Part shown: positions 40,824-49,081 of the stretch, piece after piece
How positions within the stretch are numbered: position 1 is the stretch's first letter
How the letters are laid out: every line of letters starts with the position of its first letter
Assembly (NCBI GenBank): GCA_035363115.1
Contig: DAOSEM010000001.1
Span: forward strand, 1,116,001-1,180,000
Reading direction: 5' to 3'
Source of the DNA: Syntrophales bacterium
GTDB lineage: Bacteria; Desulfobacterota; Syntrophia; Syntrophales; PHBD01
DNA length: 64,000 nucleotides
The notes under the pieces: generated by a model
The model's database searches: none
Told to the model about the DNA's origin: nothing
The model's input: only the letters and a program-made list of their open reading frames with translations
Made by a program: the position numbers and the translations under genes

Positions 40824-40870
40824 CCGGCTGTTGAAAAACGCCCGTCTGCTTCGTTTCCCTCGCTCCTCTG
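40824..40870 (+). repeat. Truncated palindromic repeat copy 4
   Basis: CCGGCTGTTGAAAAACGCCC then TCTGCTTCGTTTCCC repeat the left end of copy 3 and then stop 27 bp before the acyl carrier protein start codon. Bases 40800-40861 and 40631-40692 match over about 60 bp including flanks. Confidence 0.75.
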
Positions 40871-40896
40871 AAAATAATCGTATGAGGTGAACTCCC

Positions 40897-41136
40897 ATGG
40901 ATGAGATACTCGAGAAGATCAAGGCCGGCATCCTGGACATTTTTCCCGATGCGGCGGCTATCGTTATCACGCTTGAAATGAAGCTGGGCGATATCCCCGA
41001 GTGGGACTCCATCGCCGCGGTCAATCTCCAGACGTACCTTCAGGAAACCTTCCCGGTCCGCATTCCCCTGGACCTCATGAGCGACGAGACGGCCATCGGG
41101 GAACTGGCGGCGTTCATCGGCAAGCGCACGGCGTGA
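40897..41136 (+). CDS. Acyl carrier protein
   Basis: 79 residues. The phosphopantetheine-attachment motif is EWDSIAAVNL, with Ser38 in the DSx core (Ile in place of the usual Leu), between predicted helices. It has the normal length and acidity of a discrete ACP. Upstream is the FabH-like gene; downstream after 63 bp is a class I-type PHA synthase. It is probably dedicated to that cluster, because no fab operon is nearby. ATGAGGTG precedes the start. Confidence 0.85.
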   Translation: MDEILEKIKAGILDIFPDAAAIVITLEMKLGDIPEWDSIAAVNLQTYLQETFPVRIPLDLMSDETAIGELAAFIGKRTA

Positions 41137-41199
41137 TCAAGAACCGGATGCCTGTCCGGCACGGCCTTCGGCCCTGTCCGGATCCTGCGGGAGGGCGTC

Positions 41200-42846
41200 A
41201 TGGATCCGTTCGGCATTACCGACACCTTCCAGAAGGTGGAAAGCTCCTGGCGGGGGAACCCGGAAGAACTGAACGTCCGCATCCTGGACCTGATCACCGG
41301 CCTGCATCGCATTTCCATGGAGGAAGCCACCCGGATGGGCGCCGTCCTCCCGGAAAAGCCGGCTGCCGAAGGGAAGCCCGGCGAGTCCCTGATGGAGGCG
41401 GTCCGGCGGAATTCCGACGCGGCCAGGAAAATCTACGGACTATACACCGCCTGCCTCAGGGACATCGTTGAACGGGGACCCGGCCTCAGCGTCCGCGAGC
41501 GCGACCGGGCCGCCTTCTGGATCCGCCAGCTCGTGCAAGCCCTGTCACCGGCCAATTCCTTCTGGACCAACCCGGCCGCCGTTCTCCGCTGCCTGACGTC
41601 GGAAGGCGACAGTCTCCGGCGTGGGTTCCTCCGCTGGATCGAAGACCAGGGCCGGGGCGAGTTCCTGCCCCCGATGGTGGACCGTGCCGCATTCCGGCCC
41701 GGGGAAAACATCGGCACCGCGGAAGGCGCCGTGGTCCACCGGAACAGGCTGATGGAGCTGATCCAGTATCGGCCGGCGACCGAGCGGGTGTACGCCGTCC
41801 CGGTCGTCTTCATCCAGCCGTGGATCAACAAATACTACATCTTCGACCTGGAGGAGGAGAACAGCTTCGTCCGGTACCTCACCGGGAACGGTTTCACCGT
41901 TTTCATCACGAGCTGGAGAAACCCCGGACCGGAGATGCGCGGCGTCACGTTTGACGACTACATGATCCGGGGCGCCCTGGAGGCCGTCCGTGCGGCCCGG
42001 TCCATATGCGGGGTCCCGGCGGTTCACGCCGCGGGATACTGCATCGGCGGGACCGTCCTTGCAGCCCTGATGGCCTGGCTGGCCGTGGGAAGCCGCCGCG
42101 CGGGGGAGCCCGTGGCGGACTGGACCCTCTTTTCGTCGCTGACGGACTTCTCCGAGCCGGGGGAACTGGGATTCCTGGTGACCCACCGGTCCGTGGCCTT
42201 CCTCGAGGGCCTGATGGAGCAGAAGGGCATTCTGGACGGGCGCCTGATCGACGCCTCGTTCCGGCTCCTCCGGGCGGACAGCCTGATCTGGCGGAACTTC
42301 GTGAACGGATACCTCTACGGCTGCGATCCGCCGAAGTCGAGCTTCCTGTACTGGAACAGCGATTCGACGAACCTTCCCGAGGCCATGGCGTCTTTTTATC
42401 TCCGGAATTTCTACCTGGAGAACCGGTTCCCGGAGCCGGGCGGCCTGACCATCGGCGGCCGTCCGCTCGACCTGGGGCGGGTCGCGGAGCCGCTCTACGC
42501 CGTGGGGGCGCTGCTCGACCACATCAGTCCCTGGCAGGGCACGTTCCGGACGTGCCGCCTGGCGGGCGGTCCCGTCCGCTATGTCCTGGCCGGGGACGGC
42601 CACATCACGGGGATCATCAATCCTCCCTCGGAGTTCGGGAAAAAGCGCTACTGGGCGGGCGAGGACGGCCTGGACGGAGATCCCGAGACCTGGCTCCGGG
42701 GAAGGGAAGAGCGGCCCGGATCCTGGTGGGAGGACTGGATGGAGTGGCTTGCCCGGCGGAGCGGACCCTCCGGCCCGCCGCCGCCTCTGGGCAACCGCCG
42801 CCATCCCGCCCGGGAGAAGGCGCCCGGGATGTATGTTTTCGGGTAA
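41200..42846 (+). CDS. Class I-type PHA synthase (third PhaC homologue)
   Basis: 548 residues, the length of class I/II PhaC. Hallmarks are the N-terminal helical region ending RENIGTAEGAVVHRNRLMELIQY-type segment (about 168-190), VVFIQPWINKYYIFDL, TSWRNP, nucleophile GYCIGG (Cys281), acid LLDHISPW (Asp440), and histidine in LAGDGHI (His468). The C-terminus ends PGMYVFG. It would polymerise (R)-3-hydroxyacyl-CoA. It is unusual because a discrete ACP and a FabH-like gene precede it, which would allow ACP-bound acyl groups to be its source. GGAGGG precedes the ATG. Confidence 0.9.
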   Translation: MDPFGITDTFQKVESSWRGNPEELNVRILDLITGLHRISMEEATRMGAVLPEKPAAEGKPGESLMEAVRRNSDAARKIYGLYTACLRDIVERGPGLSVRERDRAAFWIRQLVQALSPANSFWTNPAAVLRCLTSEGDSLRRGFLRWIEDQGRGEFLPPMVDRAAFRPGENIGTAEGAVVHRNRLMELIQYRPATERVYAVPVVFIQPWINKYYIFDLEEENSFVRYLTGNGFTVFITSWRNPGPEMRGVTFDDYMIRGALEAVRAARSICGVPAVHAAGYCIGGTVLAALMAWLAVGSRRAGEPVADWTLFSSLTDFSEPGELGFLVTHRSVAFLEGLMEQKGILDGRLIDASFRLLRADSLIWRNFVNGYLYGCDPPKSSFLYWNSDSTNLPEAMASFYLRNFYLENRFPEPGGLTIGGRPLDLGRVAEPLYAVGALLDHISPWQGTFRTCRLAGGPVRYVLAGDGHITGIINPPSEFGKKRYWAGEDGLDGDPETWLRGREERPGSWWEDWMEWLARRSGPSGPPPPLGNRRHPAREKAPGMYVFG

Positions 42847-42861
42847 TTCACCGGCCCGGGT

Positions 42862-43776
42862 CTAACCCGTCAGCCCCTTGTACACCTTTTCGTTCAACGG
42901 TGTGGGAAGGCCCAGCTCTTTTCCCGCCCGGACGATGTAGCCGTTGAACAGCTCGATCTCCGTGGGATTTCCCTTCTCGAAATCCAGCTGCAGGGATGTC
43001 TTCGTCGCCGGTGGGAAACCGGCTACCTTGGAGATGGACTCCTCCACGATGTTCGCCGGCAGGGCCACGCCCTTCGCCCGGGCGACGGCCTCCACTTCCT
43101 CCATCAGGCCCTTCAGGAACGCCCGGCTGTCCGGATTTTCCATGATTTCGCCGAATGTTTTCTTCTGGAGCGCCGTCAGCCCCGCGGAGGGGCAGATGAA
43201 GATGTATTTCGTCCAAAGGGGAACCAGCGGCTGGTCCGTGAGCGTGGCGTTGATGCCGGCTTTTTTGAGCAGCGCCTCGATCGGCCGGTACGGCTCGGCG
43301 TTTCCGTCCCGGGGCCCGAAGACGATCTGGTGGGCCGGGCTGACCTGCTTGATCTTTCCCGGCGCCTCGACGAAGGCGGAGACGTAGACGAGACCTTCCA
43401 GGATGTCCGCCTCCGGCAGGATCGCCTTGAGCCGGTCGGCGATGTCCACACCGTTGAGGAGCGGAATGACCACTGCCTTTTCCCGCAGGGCGCCCTTGAG
43501 CCAGCCGGCTGCCTCATCCAGGGAGTATCCCTTGACGCAGAACAGGACCAGATCCAGCGGCCCCGCTTCTTCCATCCGGTCCGTCACCAGATCGGGCCGG
43601 GTCGTGAAGGTGCCATCCGCCGCCGACAGGGTCAGTCCGTCCCGGCGGATCGCTCCCATGTTGAGCCCCCGGGCCAGGAAGACGACTTCGTGTTCGCCCG
43701 TTCCGGCATACGCCTTGGCCAGCTTTGCGCCGAAGACGCCCCCGACTCCCCCCATTCCCATCACTGCGATTCTCAT
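42862..43776 (-). CDS. 2-dehydropantoate 2-reductase-like (PanE/ApbA family)
   Basis: 304 residues. The NADP-binding motif VMGMGGVGGVFGAKLA is at about 5-20, the catalytic Lys lies in LWTKYIFICPSAGLTALQKKTFGEI (about 184-208), and NPTEIELFNGYIVRAGKELGLPTPLNEKVYKGL closes the C-terminus. PanE makes pantoate for coenzyme A, though many family members act on other 2-oxoacids, so the substrate is not certain. It converges with the phaC-like gene 15 bp away, and no panB or panC is nearby. Confidence 0.88.
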   Translation of the reverse strand: MRIAVMGMGGVGGVFGAKLAKAYAGTGEHEVVFLARGLNMGAIRRDGLTLSAADGTFTTRPDLVTDRMEEAGPLDLVLFCVKGYSLDEAAGWLKGALREKAVVIPLLNGVDIADRLKAILPEADILEGLVYVSAFVEAPGKIKQVSPAHQIVFGPRDGNAEPYRPIEALLKKAGINATLTDQPLVPLWTKYIFICPSAGLTALQKKTFGEIMENPDSRAFLKGLMEEVEAVARAKGVALPANIVEESISKVAGFPPATKTSLQLDFEKGNPTEIELFNGYIVRAGKELGLPTPLNEKVYKGLTG

Positions 43777-44014
43777 GGCCGGTATCCTCCCTGAATGGTT
43801 GTTGTCCCGTCACCCCCAATGCCTCTTTCCTGTACCACAAGGTCCTCCGGGAGGGCATCCGAAATTCGTGTGTCTTTCCGGTTGCAATACGCGGCCTCTT
43901 TGGCGATATATGCGGCGTCCCGGTGGGTCAGTGATTGCCTGCACATGGAGGTGGATTCCCCCCGGGGAAAGCGATCCGAACACGGTACATCCTGACAGGG
44001 AAAAAGGAGGAAAC

Positions 44015-44425
44015 ATGAGCGGCATAGGAATCCGGATCGTCATCGGCGCCCTGGCGCTGGTTCTTGTCTGCGGGAACGCCCTCGCGGGGCCTGGGCCGGG
44101 CCGGCTTACGGTATCGGGGGGGATGGCCGTGAGGTACGCCTGCGAAAACGGGGATCGAGTCCTGGCTACGTACTATCAGCTCTCCGACGGCAGCCTGTCC
44201 TTCGTCAAGGTCCGAATGCCCGACGGGAAGGTGTACACCCTGCCCCAGGCGCTTTCCGCCTCCGGATCCCGGTACACGGACGATAGGGAACTGGTGTGGT
44301 GGACCAAGGGAGATTTGGCCTTTGCGGAGGTCCGGGACGACAATGGCGAGTGGACGCAGAAATACCGGGACTGCCGGGTGACGAGCGAGGGCAAGGGGGC
44401 TCCGAAGGCCGGCCGGCATCCTTGA
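44015..44425 (+). CDS. MliC-like lysozyme-inhibitor domain protein
   Basis: 136 residues. A signal peptide ends near ALA|GPG (residue 25), with no lipobox, so it is likely periplasmic. The MliC/PliC fold is indicated by YACENGDRVLATYY, YTLPQALSASGSRYT and WWTKGDLAFAEV, with Cys pair candidates (YAC, RDC). Such proteins inhibit C-type lysozyme, but many environmental members have unknown targets. AAAGGAGGAAAC precedes the ATG. Confidence 0.8.
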   Translation: MSGIGIRIVIGALALVLVCGNALAGPGPGRLTVSGGMAVRYACENGDRVLATYYQLSDGSLSFVKVRMPDGKVYTLPQALSASGSRYTDDRELVWWTKGDLAFAEVRDDNGEWTQKYRDCRVTSEGKGAPKAGRHP

Positions 44426-44551
44426 CAGACTTCCGGACGATCCGGGGAATCTCGGGAGGCGGCGGATCCGGGAGACGGAACGCTCCGGGTCCGGCATGCC
44501 GGGCCTGCATCCGGGCCGTCGCCGGCGGCACGGCGGGGGACCAGGAAGTCC

Positions 44552-44580
44552 TTGACTTCCCGGCTCCGTTCCCGTAGGAT
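44552..44580 (+). promoter_or_regulatory. Candidate promoter of the NIL-ferredoxin gene
   Basis: TTGACT (44552-44557) and TAGGAT (44575-44580) with a 17-bp spacer, ending 32 bp before the start codon. The -35 lies partly in a small hairpin (GGAAGTC-CTT-GACTTCC). Confidence 0.5.
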
Positions 44581-44612
44581 TCCCGAAAATTCAAGGAGAA
44601 ACGGGACGTTCC

Positions 44613-45023
44613 ATGTATTCCAGAAAGGTTGTCATCCGCTACACAGCGGACAATGTCGAACAGCCCATCATCTGCCATCTCGTCAAGCAGTACGACCTGG
44701 AGTTCAATATCCTCAAGGCCCGCATTTTCCCACGCCGGGACGGAATGATCGTCCTGGAGCTGGGGGGTGCGAAAGAAAATTTTGACGCGGGGATCCAGTT
44801 CCTGAGGGAGAATGGGCTGAAGGTGGAGCCTCTCTCCAAGAGCGTCAACCAGAATCGCGACCGCTGCGTGCACTGCGGAGCCTGCACGTCCTTCTGCCCA
44901 ACCGGCGCCCTCGCGTTCGAGGCGGGCTCGGCGCAGGTGGCTTTTGACGCGGAAAAATGCAACGGCTGCGAGCTCTGCGTGTCCGCCTGTCCCGTCCGGG
45001 CCATGGAGGTGGACCTGCTGTAG
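44613..45023 (+). CDS. NIL-domain ferredoxin
   Basis: 136 residues. Residues 1-75 form a NIL domain (VEQPIICHLVKQYDLEFNILKARI), also found in MetN transporters where it binds methionine. Residues 80-136 carry two [4Fe-4S] motifs, CVHCGACTSFCPTGAL and CNGCELCVSACPVRAM. Such proteins occur in sulfate reducers, methanogens and relatives, often near sulfur amino acid genes, and may take part in homocysteine or sulfur assimilation. No such partner is adjacent here. AAGGAGAAACGGG precedes the ATG. Confidence 0.9.
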   Translation: MYSRKVVIRYTADNVEQPIICHLVKQYDLEFNILKARIFPRRDGMIVLELGGAKENFDAGIQFLRENGLKVEPLSKSVNQNRDRCVHCGACTSFCPTGALAFEAGSAQVAFDAEKCNGCELCVSACPVRAMEVDLL

Positions 45024-45107
45024 CGCCCTCCGGGAACCAGACTCCCGGCTCATGCCGGAGGCGGGCGACCGGCCTTTGCCGGTCCGGGGAAGCGCTCCAT
45101 CCCGCCG

Positions 45108-45458
45108 TCACTTCCCTTTTGCAGGTTTCTCCGTCTCCTTCGCGTCGTCCTTGACGGCGCGCCCTATGCCGTCGGTGATTTCCCGGCCCTTCTGGTAGAC
45201 ATCCTTGCCCTTTTCGTACACCTTTTTGCTTGTGTCGATGACCTCGGAAGCCTGCTGACTGGTTTTGTGGATCAGGGCCTGGACGTCTTTCGTGCCCTCG
45301 AAGTAGAAGTATCCCGCCATGCAGAGCAGGACAAGAGCGACCACGAGCGCCAGTTTCAGAAGCTGCTTGAAGAGGAAGTACAGGAGAATCAGGCAGACGA
45401 AAATCAGGGCCATCAGGGCGACCGGGTGGGCGGTCAGGTAATGGGTGATGCCTTCCAT
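45108..45458 (-). CDS. Small membrane protein with charged helical tail
   Basis: 116 residues. Two close hydrophobic stretches (about 10-31, VALMALIFVCLILLYFLFKQLL, and 34-52, LVVALVLLCMAGYFYFEG) form one or two membrane helices, followed by a long Lys/Glu/Asp-rich helix. I recognise no family. The start at 45458 has GAGGAACC upstream. It diverges from mtaB. Confidence 0.65.
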   Translation of the reverse strand: MEGITHYLTAHPVALMALIFVCLILLYFLFKQLLKLALVVALVLLCMAGYFYFEGTKDVQALIHKTSQQASEVIDTSKKVYEKGKDVYQKGREITDGIGRAVKDDAKETEKPAKGK

Positions 45459-45529
45459 GCAAGGTTCCTCCTCGGGAATTCGCGGCATTCTAATGCAGTT
45501 GCCCGGAAATTTCCAGAGGGCCTTTGATC

Positions 45530-45559
45530 TTGACAAACGAAGGGCGGCCGCCGTAACAG
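45530..45559 (+). promoter_or_regulatory. Candidate mtaB-rnc operon promoter
   Basis: TTGACA (45530-45535) and TAACAG (45554-45559) with an 18-bp spacer, about 70 bp upstream of mtaB. Confidence 0.35.
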
Positions 45560-45626
45560 GGGGACATTCCCGGGGTCCGCGGGAACGGTTCGGAAGTGCA
45601 TATACGGTGGCGTGTAAGGTGGTGAT

Positions 45627-47009
45627 TTGACCGACAGGGGCAGGAAAAAGCCGGTGGCGGCGCTGGCCACGCTGGGGTGCAAGGTCAACCAGTGCGAGAC
45701 GGCGGCGGTTGCCGAGGCGCTCCGGGAAGCGGGTTTTTCGGTGATCCCTTTCCCGAGCCGTGCGGACGTCTACGTCATCAACACGTGCACCGTAACGGCC
45801 CGGACGGATTTCCAGTCCCGCCAACTGGTCCGGCGGGCCTGCCGGGCCAATCCGGAGGCCGTGGTGGCGGTCACCGGCTGCTATGCCCAGTGCCGCCCCG
45901 AAGAGCTCCGGCGGATCCCCGGTGTCCGCCTGATCGCGGGAAACGCCGAGAAGGAGCGTCTCCCGGAGCGCCTGCGGGAGCTCCTGCGGGAGAAGCATCC
46001 GCCCGGGATCGGACCCTCCGTCGAGGTGGGGGACATCCGGGACTGCCGTAAGGCCGGCAGCCTGTGGGCCGGCTCTTTCCCGGAACATACCCGGGCGTTC
46101 CTGAAGATCCAGGACGGCTGTGACGCGGCGTGCAGCTACTGCACCGTTCCCCGCGCCCGCGGCCCTGTCCGGAGCGTCCCCCCGGAGGAGGTCTTGCGGC
46201 GCCTGTCCCGCCTGGCGGAGGCCGGTTACCGGGAGGTCGTGCTGACGGGGATCCATCTGGGGGCCTACGGCCGGGACCTGCAAGGGAGCGGGGACCTGAC
46301 GGACCTGCTGGAGCGGGTCGAGGACGGAGGCATCGTGGACCGCCTGCGCCTCAGCTCCATCGAGCCCGGGGAGATCCCCGACCGGATGCTGGCGCTCCTG
46401 CGCCGGGGAAAGCGCCTCTGCCGCCACCTGCACGTCCCGCTCCAGAGCGGCGACGACGGGATTCTCCGGGCCATGAACCGGACGTACGGGCGCGAATTCT
46501 ATCGGACGCTGGTGGAGCGGATCACCGCGGAGGTTCCCGGCTGCGCCGTCGGGGCGGATGTCATGGCGGGCTTTCCCGGGGAGGATGGACGGTCCTTTGC
46601 CAACACGGTCCGCCTGATCGAAGGCATGCCGCTGGCCTACCTGCACGTGTTTCCCTATTCCCGGAGGCCCGGGACGCCCGCGGCGGAGTTTCCGGACCAG
46701 GTGGGCGACGGAGAAAAGAAGGAGCGGGCGGCACTGCTGAGGGAACTGGGGAACCGCAAGAGGAGGGACTTTGCGGCCTGCTTCATCGGGAAGGAAGTGG
46801 AGGTCCTCCTGGAGGACAGAAGAGACCGGGAGACGGGACTCCGGAAGGGATTTTCCGGAGAATACGTGCCCGTCCTGGTGAACAACGGAGAAAAAAAGGA
46901 TGTTAACCGGCTGGTTCCGGTGGTTCCGGTGGAAGCGCGGGAGGGAAGACTGGTGGGGGCGATCGGCGCCCCTGACCCGGCAGCGGCGAAACGCCCTGCG
47001 GGTGCTTGA
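45627..47009 (+). CDS. mtaB: tRNA (t6A37) methylthiotransferase MtaB
   Basis: 460 residues. MtaB turns t6A37 in tRNA into ms2t6A. The N-terminal UPF0004 domain has LGCKVNQCE (about 17-25), VYVINTCTVT and VTGCYAQ for the auxiliary cluster; the radical SAM motif is CDAACSYC (about 165-172), and a C-terminal TRAM-like tail follows (FIGKEVEVLLEDR). Start TTG at 45627 is the best fit for the N-terminus (MTDRGRKKP). Its 3' end overlaps rnc. Confidence 0.9.
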   Translation: MTDRGRKKPVAALATLGCKVNQCETAAVAEALREAGFSVIPFPSRADVYVINTCTVTARTDFQSRQLVRRACRANPEAVVAVTGCYAQCRPEELRRIPGVRLIAGNAEKERLPERLRELLREKHPPGIGPSVEVGDIRDCRKAGSLWAGSFPEHTRAFLKIQDGCDAACSYCTVPRARGPVRSVPPEEVLRRLSRLAEAGYREVVLTGIHLGAYGRDLQGSGDLTDLLERVEDGGIVDRLRLSSIEPGEIPDRMLALLRRGKRLCRHLHVPLQSGDDGILRAMNRTYGREFYRTLVERITAEVPGCAVGADVMAGFPGEDGRSFANTVRLIEGMPLAYLHVFPYSRRPGTPAAEFPDQVGDGEKKERAALLRELGNRKRRDFAACFIGKEVEVLLEDRRDRETGLRKGFSGEYVPVLVNNGEKKDVNRLVPVVPVEAREGRLVGAIGAPDPAAAKRPAGA

Positions 47010-47697
47010 AAAGAGCCTGGGACATTCCTTCGGAAGCATCGAGCTCCTGAACGTGGCGCTGACGCACCGGTCCTATGCGAACGAAAACGCCCATCTCGGC
47101 TGTGCCGACAACGAGCGCCTCGAGTTCCTCGGGGATGCGGTGCTCCAGCTCTGCACCAGCAATCTCCTGATGCGCCTGTTTCCGGGGGATGCCGAGGGCC
47201 AGCTCTCGAAGCGCCGCACCTCCATCGTCAACGAGCGTCCCCTGGCGGAACTGGCCCGGCAGGTGAGCCTGGGCTCCTTCCTTCTCCTGGGAAAGGGGGA
47301 GGAACACTCCGGCGGCCACGAAAAATCCTCCATCCTTTCGGACACCTTTGAGGCGGTCATCGCCGCGATTTACCTGGACGGAGGATACCCGGCGGCGAAC
47401 CGTTTCATCGAGCGGTTCTTTGTCCCGCTGATCCGTGAGGAGGGCCGGGACCTGATCTACCGCGACTACAAGTCCGATCTCCAGGAGCTGGCGCAGGGCC
47501 GCTTTCGCTTCATTCCCCGCTATGAGCTGGTGGGCGAGTTCGGCCCGGACCACGACAAGACCTTCGAGATGGAGGTGACCGTGGCCGACGTCGTTTCCAT
47601 CCGGGCCCTGGGAAAGAACAAGAAGGAGGCCGAACAGGAGGCGGCCCGGCGGGCCCTCGATCTCCTGGCCCTCCAGGAGGGAGGGAGCGTTCCGTGA
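46900..47697 (+). CDS. rnc: Ribonuclease III
   Basis: 265 residues. RNase III cleaves double-stranded RNA in rRNA and mRNA processing. The signature NERLEFLGDAVLQL (about 71-84), and DTFEAVIAAIYLDGGY (second metal-ligand region) are present, then a C-terminal dsRNA-binding domain (SDLQELAQ to AEQEAARRALDLL). The ATG at 46900 has GGAG nine bases upstream, but gives a 110-bp overlap with mtaB and a Trp-rich extension not typical of the family; a GTG at 47002 is an alternative start with an 8-bp overlap. Confidence 0.92.
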   Translation: MLTGWFRWFRWKRGREDWWGRSAPLTRQRRNALRVLEKSLGHSFGSIELLNVALTHRSYANENAHLGCADNERLEFLGDAVLQLCTSNLLMRLFPGDAEGQLSKRRTSIVNERPLAELARQVSLGSFLLLGKGEEHSGGHEKSSILSDTFEAVIAAIYLDGGYPAANRFIERFFVPLIREEGRDLIYRDYKSDLQELAQGRFRFIPRYELVGEFGPDHDKTFEMEVTVADVVSIRALGKNKKEAEQEAARRALDLLALQEGGSVP

Positions 47698-48752
47698 TCA
47701 TCCCGTTCTTCCTGCCGAATCGGGGCTGTCCCCAGCGTTGCCTCTTCTGCAACCAGTCGGTGGCCTCCGGCGAAATCCCGGGAGACCTCCGGGAGGAGGG
47801 ATTTCACCGCCGGGTGAGGAGCGCCCTGGACGGACTGGACGGGAAAGAGGGCAAGCGGCCACGGCGGGTCCAGATCGCCTTTTACGGCGGGAACTTTACG
47901 GGCCTCTCCCGGGAGAGCCGGAGGGATCTCCTGCAGTGGGCCGACATGTATCTCCGGCAGGGGAGCGTCGACTCCATCCGGGTTTCCACCCGTCCCGACC
48001 ACCTGGATGCAGGCGTCCTCGACGAGATGAAAAGCCATGGGGTTACCACCGTGGAGGTGGGCCTCCAGTCCCTGAAAGACGCCGTTCTGGATCTCTCCCG
48101 AAGGGGCCACACGGCCGCCGACGGGGAGCGCGCCGTTGGCCTGCTGAAGGAAAGGGGATTCGAGACGTCGGTCCACCTGATGGCGGGCCTTCCCGGCGAC
48201 AGCCCCGTCGTCTTTGACGATACGGTCCGCCGGACGGCGGCCCTGGAACCCGACATGGTGAGGCTCCACCCCACGATCGTCCTCCGGGGAACCGCCCTGG
48301 AGGAGGAATACCGGACCGGGCGCTACCGTCCGCTGACGCTGGCCGAAGCGGTGGAGTTGTGCGCCGGGGCCGTCCGCCGCTTTTCCGCCGCCGGCATTCC
48401 CGTCATTCGCCTGGGGCTTCAGCCGACGCCGGGCATGACCGGGGGAGACGGCATCGTAGCCGGACCGTTTCACCCCGCTTTCGGTTCCCTGGTCCATGAA
48501 TCCCTCTTCCGCCAGGGAGCCGCCACACTGCTGGAAAGAATGCCCGGAGTCCGCCGGGATGCCCGTTTCCGGGTTGCCCCGGGGGACGTGTCGTTCCTCC
48601 GGGGCCAGCGAAACGGCAACCTCCTTGCCCTCCGGGAGCGCTTCCGCCTCGATTCGCTGACCGTCGAAGAGGACGCCGGCCAGGCCCGGGGGGTCCTGGT
48701 CCTGGAGTCGGGGCCGTCCCGTTCGGCCGTCAACTGCCTGGTCCGGCCCTGA
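47694..48752 (+). CDS. Elp3-like radical SAM protein
   Basis: 352 residues. The radical SAM motif CPQRCLFC (about 12-19), ending NQ, with YGGNFTGL, is typical of the Elp3/YhcC-related group; there is no C-terminal acetyltransferase domain. The gene often lies next to rnc in deltaproteobacteria, suggesting a role in RNA metabolism, but no substrate is known. GTG start overlaps the rnc stop by 4 bp. Confidence 0.8.
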   Translation: MIIPFFLPNRGCPQRCLFCNQSVASGEIPGDLREEGFHRRVRSALDGLDGKEGKRPRRVQIAFYGGNFTGLSRESRRDLLQWADMYLRQGSVDSIRVSTRPDHLDAGVLDEMKSHGVTTVEVGLQSLKDAVLDLSRRGHTAADGERAVGLLKERGFETSVHLMAGLPGDSPVVFDDTVRRTAALEPDMVRLHPTIVLRGTALEEEYRTGRYRPLTLAEAVELCAGAVRRFSAAGIPVIRLGLQPTPGMTGGDGIVAGPFHPAFGSLVHESLFRQGAATLLERMPGVRRDARFRVAPGDVSFLRGQRNGNLLALRERFRLDSLTVEEDAGQARGVLVLESGPSRSAVNCLVRP

Positions 48753-49081
48753 CGGATCTCCGTTCAATTCCCTCCGCTTCGGCCCTTGCCTTTTCCTCTG
48801 CACCCGCATGCATCGCATCGGCATGTCTCTTGCAAAAGCTCCTTCGGTTGATTTGAAAATCAGGCCGATATCCAGAAGAAACAAGGCCTGAAAGAGCATC
48901 TTTTTTCCATAACGGGTTTTCCCATCGATGGATGCTTGACGATCGAGTCAATCCGTTGACGGTACGGGGCGGTTCATTCTGCCAGACGGAGAAGGACCGC
49001 CGGACGATGCCTCCGGCAAGCGGGAGCCCGCTGCCCGGTATAACCATTACACCAGTTCAAATTCGAGTTGAGGAGGTTGCT
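48753..49081 (+). other. 329-bp gene-free gap upstream of the chemoreceptor gene
   Basis: I see no coding frame with family similarity and no RNA gene here. It contains an isolated GCCGATAT (48864-48871) resembling a sigma28 -10, but no matching -35, and GAGGAGG immediately before the next gene. Confidence 0.5.

Noticed and set aside
40514..40870. CRISPR-like array from the repeated blocks
   Set aside because: The repeats are ~120-bp palindromes with inverted ends, in three complete units and a fragment, with no regular short spacers and no cas genes.
48864..48871. GCCGATAT as a sigma28 promoter for the chemoreceptor gene
   Set aside because: The -10 is near consensus, but no TAAA-like -35 lies 11 bp upstream and the gene begins over 200 bp away.
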